Shown here in pieces: positions 58,788 through 64,000 of a stretch of 64,000 nt of DNA (its first letter is position 1; every line of letters begins with the position of its first letter). The notes below the pieces were generated by a model. It ran no database searches. It had not been told where the DNA came from and worked only from the letters and a program-made list of their open reading frames with translations. Source of the stretch: Bursaphelenchus xylophilus (Eukaryota; Nematoda; Chromadorea; Rhabditida; Aphelenchoididae); the NCBI GenBank assembly GCA_904066235.2, contig CAJFCV020000005.1, forward strand, positions 9,419,501 through 9,483,500, read 5' to 3'. The position numbers were made by a program, and so were the translations under genes.

Positions 58788-61700
58788 GTGAGTTTGGTAC
58801 GTGAAAATTTGAAATTGTGGGAAACAAAAGTTGAGAAAAAAATGGAAAATTTTTTTAAAAAAATCAAGAAAAATATAAAAAAATGAAAAAATCAAGAAAA
58901 TAAGACAATCAAAAAACGTTTAAAAAAATTTAATTTCCAAAAATCGCGAAAATTTTGCATTTAAAAAATTGAAAAAAAACCATTATATACTCTTTTTGTC
59001 ATCAAAAAGATCAGCACACTGTAGAAAACCTGCAACGCCTTTTTTCAAACGCCTATTTCAAAAAAACGTCGAGATATTCGCGTAAACAAGGACGAATTTT
59101 GAAACAGTTGAAGTCCGCTGACTTGCTCACCATTCAGCTGCAAAAGGTCCATAAAAACGTTGTAAATGGGCGAAGAGACATGTGGTTATTACGAAACGCT
59201 AAGATAACGAATGGTTAAATAAATGCAACATTTGAAACAAAAATGTAAAAAGCGGAGTTCAAAATTATTTAAAAAATTGGGTTTTTTCGTAAATTTTGGA
59301 GGAAAATGAATTTTAAATAGGTAAAACATGCGTTATTCAATTTGATCTTGAAGTTTTAATCAAAAATTATCTACTTAAAAGGCAGAAAATCACTATATCG
59401 AAGATTCCGCCCAAGAATTACTGATAAAACAACATTATACCGTAATACAGCGAACTGTATAACTTTGCTGTATTACTTGAGAGAAAATCGCTATACAATA
59501 GCCCCTTATAATATAACCCAAATTTTGTCCGTTTTGGACAGAAATTATTCCAATTATCATCTTTTTCAGATCATAATTCGAAAAAATGGTGATTTTTAAT
59601 ACTTTTTCACTTTTCGACACCAAAACTACACCTAATTTTCAGTTTTTCAGCGTTTACAAACCAGCGACTAATTTCTTCACGCAACGGTCACCATTTTCCG
59701 GCCATGAGTCAAGTCTTTCTGTGCGTATTTCATTATTTTCCTCACTCTGCTCGTTCTTCTCCGCACTCGGCGCTCACTCTGCCCGCACCTTTTGTTTTGC
59801 GAGGAACGGAAGCGGAAGAGAAAAACTCGCAGGCCCCGCTTTTCCTGGGGCTTGTTTTTCCGTCTCCACCCGCTCTTTTTACGTCCGATGGAGCTCAGCC
59901 GACCCCTGCAGCGTTCCACTGACCAGCACGGCCAGTCGGCGCGGAAGAAATGAAACGTTTCTCTGTTTTTGTTTCCAAAACATCCCAATGTGATCAAGTC
60001 GCATAAAACCGGGAGGGAGTGAGCAATTTGGAGAGAGCGGTGAGACGGCGAGGAGGAAAGGAGCTCGTTTTTGGGAAGTTTAGGCTATAATTGACTGTTT
60101 TCGAGAATGTTTCGATGGCTGCGGATTGTCAAGGTTATCGAAAGCAAGGTTGAAGGTTGTGGGATTACTGTGTGGAAAGTTTAAGGGTTCCGAGAATTTT
60201 GAAAGCCAAAACAATGAAGAAACTCACTTAGAAATAATAAAAGAACTCTAGAGACATCAACTACACAAAACTACATTTTTGCTTCTTTTTTTTGTAAAAT
60301 GGCAAAGATATCAAATCGCATTTTGCAGAATTTTCAATTTTTTTTTATTTTTTTTTGAGCCAATCAAAATATATTAGTTTAAAAAAAATTGAACCAAATC
60401 TTCAAATACTCTAATAAAGTAGAAAAAAAATCCGCGTTATGCAGAATCCAAAATATTTTTTTGATTTTCTCTCCTAAAAAGCCAAAAAAAATTATTTTAA
60501 ATAAACCTCGGCTGACCAAATAAAATGCATTTTGAAAAGTTAAAAATTTAATATTCATCACAAAAATTTCGTCATTTGCACTCTAGACCCCATTTCTATG
60601 ATCAAAACATTAAAATATCCACCGTATCCGGATTTTGTAAAGTCTGGATCCCCAAAAAAATTTTTTTTGACCTAAAAAATTTTATTTAAAAAAAAACTTT
60701 GATGTTTCTTTGTCTAGAAATCAGATTGATGGCTTTACAAAATCATCCCAATGCAGAACTCCGAGAATTAATCAGTCTTGTTTCGGCTTTTTTGAAGTAA
60801 ATTCTTCACATCATATTTTTTCGGGCCGCTGTTTTTTGTTTGAAACATTCGAGACCAGAGATTTGTGCCCTCGGGGGAGCTTGTGGCGTTCCGCGAAAAA
60901 CACTGCAGGATGTTGTTTTTGCCAGCGGAACTAAATTTTTTCTTCTAGCGCATCACTAAATGGCACCGAAAACAATTGATAAATTCCGTTTCCACATATT
61001 TTTTTGCGAAGGGGATTAGTGAAAAAAAGAGCTGGAAAAGATTTGAGAGACTTCAAAAAAAATCAGAAAATTATAAAAAAGAATTTTTTGCGTGTTTAAA
61101 AAATGTAAAAAATTACAAGTCAAAATCTCAGCGGGTATATGAATCATTTTTTTCTTGATTTTTGAAGCAAAAAATTTATTATTCATTCTAATTGCAGAAT
61201 TCGATATATCTGCAAAAAATTGATGATTTTGATGCAAAAATCATAAAGGAACAGGCAAAAGAAATTTCTTTGACCATCTCTCCTAATTTGCCATTGTCTC
61301 TCGTCTGCAAAGATTGTTGAATTTCTCGCCTCTCTCTGCATAGCGCGAGCTAAGATTTTTAGAAAATCGGTATGTATTTATCTTCAATCCGGAGACATAT
61401 GCAAGTTTGAAGGCAATTTGAATCCTACACCATCCTAGCATAGCTTTCATAAAAAAAGGTCCCAAAATTTCCTCATCAAAGAATGGATTCTTTTTGTCAC
61501 ACTACTTTCACGTTTTTTAGTCCTGCAATTTTTAAACACTCAAAAAAATCATTAAAACTAATAAAACCGTTTTTTGATAAGCCCAAATTACCAAAAGAAG
61601 GAAGTTTTTTGAGTCAAAACATCAAAAACATCTGTAATCAACTCGGAATCAGCTCAAACTTTAGTGAACACATGATCAATGCATCCTGAGGACATATGCA

Positions 61701-62407
61701 TTTCTTGTATAATTATAGTATTTTGATTGATTACTGCCTTCCAAAGTTTCAAGACATGTTTGAAAAATGAAATTATGAGATTTTAATTAAAGATTATTGA
61801 AAGCGTTCAGATAAGCAGAAACGAACGTCATCGCCGTTAAATTTTAAGATCCGTGAAGCAGCAGATTTCACGGATCTTAGATTGGCGGATTTTTAGGAGT
61901 GAAACAAGGATGTTAAAGTTTGGAAGTTAATCGGCGTTTTGGGAGAAAATGGGATTTTTTTATTTTTGATGAAATATTATAAATTGATTTTTCCTGGACT
62001 TGCAGCGTCTAGTTTTGCTTTGAATTTTGTATGAAAATAGATAGAGGGGTCCTAAGTTTTCTGTTAATTTTGTGCCTGGGGCATAGGCCATATATCAATT
62101 TCAGAAACTCTGATATTCAGGAACGATATTCAACTACATATATTACCTTTGTGGCAAAAAAATGTTTTTTGATTTTTTAAAAAGGCCCCAAATGTCTCCG
62201 CCGAGAAGTGGCCTCTCCGCCGACGGGAAAATTTTTTTTTTTCAGTACAAAACCGCCCAATACCAAGTTTTAGAAACAAACAGAATTTCTGCGATAACTC
62301 CCAAGAGCTCAAAGATATTCGCAAATAGTTTCTGTCATATTTCTTGAAACGCCCTGTACAGTGCAAGCTGCCAAAATCACTCCAGTGATTTTACGAATGG
62401 ACTAATA
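58788..62407. other. gene-poor, A/T-rich
   Basis: A GC-richer promoter-like island lies at 59680-60060 (open on both strands, no domain). Otherwise long A/T runs and one MITE-like scrap at 61290-61360. Confidence 0.4.
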
Positions 62408-62677
62408 CTAGTCGTTCCAGAAAGTGCGTGCACTTTTTTCCGCCTTTTTTGCACCGCACAGTGCAAGTTTTCATGTTCCCCGCGCGACGCGATCCGTTTC
62501 AAAACATTTTGCACTGTGCAATTTCTAAAAAATCGCGCCGCCTCCGTTGAGAAAAGCCTGCGTCGCTGCGACATTGCAATTGCACGGTGCAAAAGGTCAA
62601 ATGCACCCCGCAAGAAGGGAATTTTGTGCACAGTGCGGCCCACGACAAAGAGTGCACGCACTTTCTGGAACGACTAG
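62408..62677. mobile_element. TA-target MITE, 270 bp, intact
   Basis: Left terminus CTAGTCGTTCCAGAAAGTGC and its exact mirror at the right form inverted repeats of about 27 bases, flanked by TA (62406-62407 and 62678-62679). Internal GCACAGTGCAA/TTGCACTGTGC palindromes make most of it fold back. The TA duplication suggests a mariner-type transposase in trans. Confidence 0.85.
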
Positions 62678-63729
62678 TAGAAGGGTCCCAAGTGCCACGC
62701 TCAGATTTTCTTTAATTTTCAGAGCGGCAGAAAAAAAATTTTTGAGTAAAAATGGCGCTCTACAGTAAAATTAGATATGGAACTTTTTTATCTCGAAGTT
62801 GGCAAAAATGGCACGTTTTTACCAACTTTTGATAAAACAAAATTCTCGATCGTCTCTGCTAACCGTAAGCGAAATAAGATTTGCCTTTCCGTTTGCTGTC
62901 TAGTCATATCCGGCTATAATCTCTTTTGGCTTTTTTTTGGTAATTCTCATTCTCATTGCCCTTACAGTCCTACCGGTCCTGTTTCCACCTGTCCTTCTGT
63001 ACTTTCAAATCGTATTATTTGTCCATGACACGGTTCTTTGGGCTCAATTCTCCCAATTTCTCTTCGCTCCATCTACAATGTTTCACTCCCTCACCCCTCC
63101 GACAAGACGACTGTCGATTTTATCTTCGAGTCACCTTGCCGGCGCTCCTTCGATTTGCGCCCGTTTTCCAACCAAATTACAGTAGGGTGACCCAGCTCAA
63201 CACGTCAAAAAAAAAAATTTTTGGGAGCAAAAACGACTTTTGGTCGAAAAAAGAAGTTTTTTGGACAATTGCAGAAAAAAACATTTGGTGATTCTATAAA
63301 TAAATTTTTTGTTTTTTGCGGAAGGGAAATAGAATTTTTGGAATGTTTGGCCTTCAAGAAGCGGAGAACGATGTGGCACTAAAAAATAAACCTTTCGAAA
63401 CACTGAAAGAGATAAATTTCGAGACTATGTTGCAAAAAAGATGGCCTTATGGCGATAAAAAAGCAGAAGGCGTTTTTTGAGGCATTGTAAGCATTTTCCA
63501 TTGAATAGATTGACAATTACGGTAGCTAGATTTGAACAAAGCTTTGTACGAAAAAAGTGGAAGTTCTGTGTAGAAAATTCCATGCAACAAAACCCGTCTA
63601 TAACGAATATTTTCAGAGGTTCAAAGAGCCTATTTAACCAAAAAATGAGCCTTCGTTTACCAAAATTTACACATAATTTTGCTGTAAAAAAATAAATTTT
63701 TTGGGTCCGTCCGTGATTCGCTGTACTGA
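62678..63729. other. no gene established
   Basis: A frame at 62937-63185 begins with a hydrophobic stretch (VILILIALTVLPVLFPPVLL) but lacks an ATG. A copy of the Harbinger MITE terminus (aagtgccacgctcagatttt) is at 62690-62710. Confidence 0.35.
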
Positions 63730-64000
63730 CAGGGGAAGTACTCCAAGTGCGACGCTCAGATTTTCTTTAAATTTCGCACACACGTCGGGTATGGACTAAA
63801 TATCAATTCCTGAAAGTTTTAGCTCGCGCTTTGCGGGCTCCGCCGAGATATCGAACGATTTTTGCCGCCGAGAGAGCACGCTAAACGTGGAGAGCGGTGA
63901 GAAAAGCGCTTTTTGGCCATAACTTTGGCAGTTTCGTGCGGAAAAATTTGATTTTTTGTAGAAACATTATTCATTACAGTTGAAATAGGCATGAAACTTT
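63730..64000. mobile_element. Harbinger-like MITE, truncated by the window edge
   Basis: Begins CAGGGGAAGTACTCCAAGTG and follows the 38222 copy base for base over most of its length to aggcatgaaacttt at the edge. The left flank is TGA. Confidence 0.88.

Noticed and set aside
59586..59997. Long frames on both strands in a GC-rich island
   Set aside because: Typical of promoter islands here; low-complexity Ser/Phe and Arg content and no splice partners.

Overview
The window looks like nuclear DNA of a Caenorhabditis-type nematode. It is AT-rich. Introns are small or moderate with GTRAGT donors and TTTTCAG acceptors. Genes are followed by AATAAA poly(A) signals, and the recognisable products are a Tousled-like kinase with nematode-style architecture, a DM-domain factor, an FMRFamide-like peptide precursor and several tiny secreted proteins. 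All multi-exon models were spliced by eye. In each model given high confidence, the frames join across every junction.

Layout. 1-4615 (minus): tlk-1, cut by the left edge inside its kinase domain; the 5' end is unresolved, and a weak candidate first exon lies at 10854-10891. 4.6-14.3 kb: non-coding upstream DNA with GA/GT-rich promoter-like tracts, a LINE remnant and one copy of a 0.34-kb direct duplication (second copy at 16.3 kb). 14.3-24.4 kb: a run of small secreted-protein genes: 14337-14607 (+, 77 aa), 15430-15702 (+, 90 aa), 17817-19866 (-, 143 aa), and 22922-24422 (+, 56 aa), which ends in PLRFG and reads as an FMRFamide-like neuropeptide precursor. 27115-27614 (-): a two-exon gene for a basic/acidic 122-aa protein of unknown role. 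29516-31771 (-): a three-exon, 367-aa DM-domain (doublesex/mab-3 type) transcription factor.

From 31.8 kb to the right edge there is about 32 kb with no gene I can establish. It holds one convincing orphan first coding exon (39621-39712, +), two tRNA-derived SINE-like sequences, several MITE families (a Harbinger-like family with 3-bp TTA/TAA target duplications, and two TA-target families), hairpins, and many GTAAACA/TGTTTAC words. It may be a very long first intron of the gene starting at 39.6 kb, the regulatory territory of the DM gene, or both.

The most interesting item is the single-peptide FLP-like precursor. The orphan exon, the tRNA-like pair and the MITE families are the next best leads. 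Nothing resembles a bacterial system, CRISPR array or rRNA.
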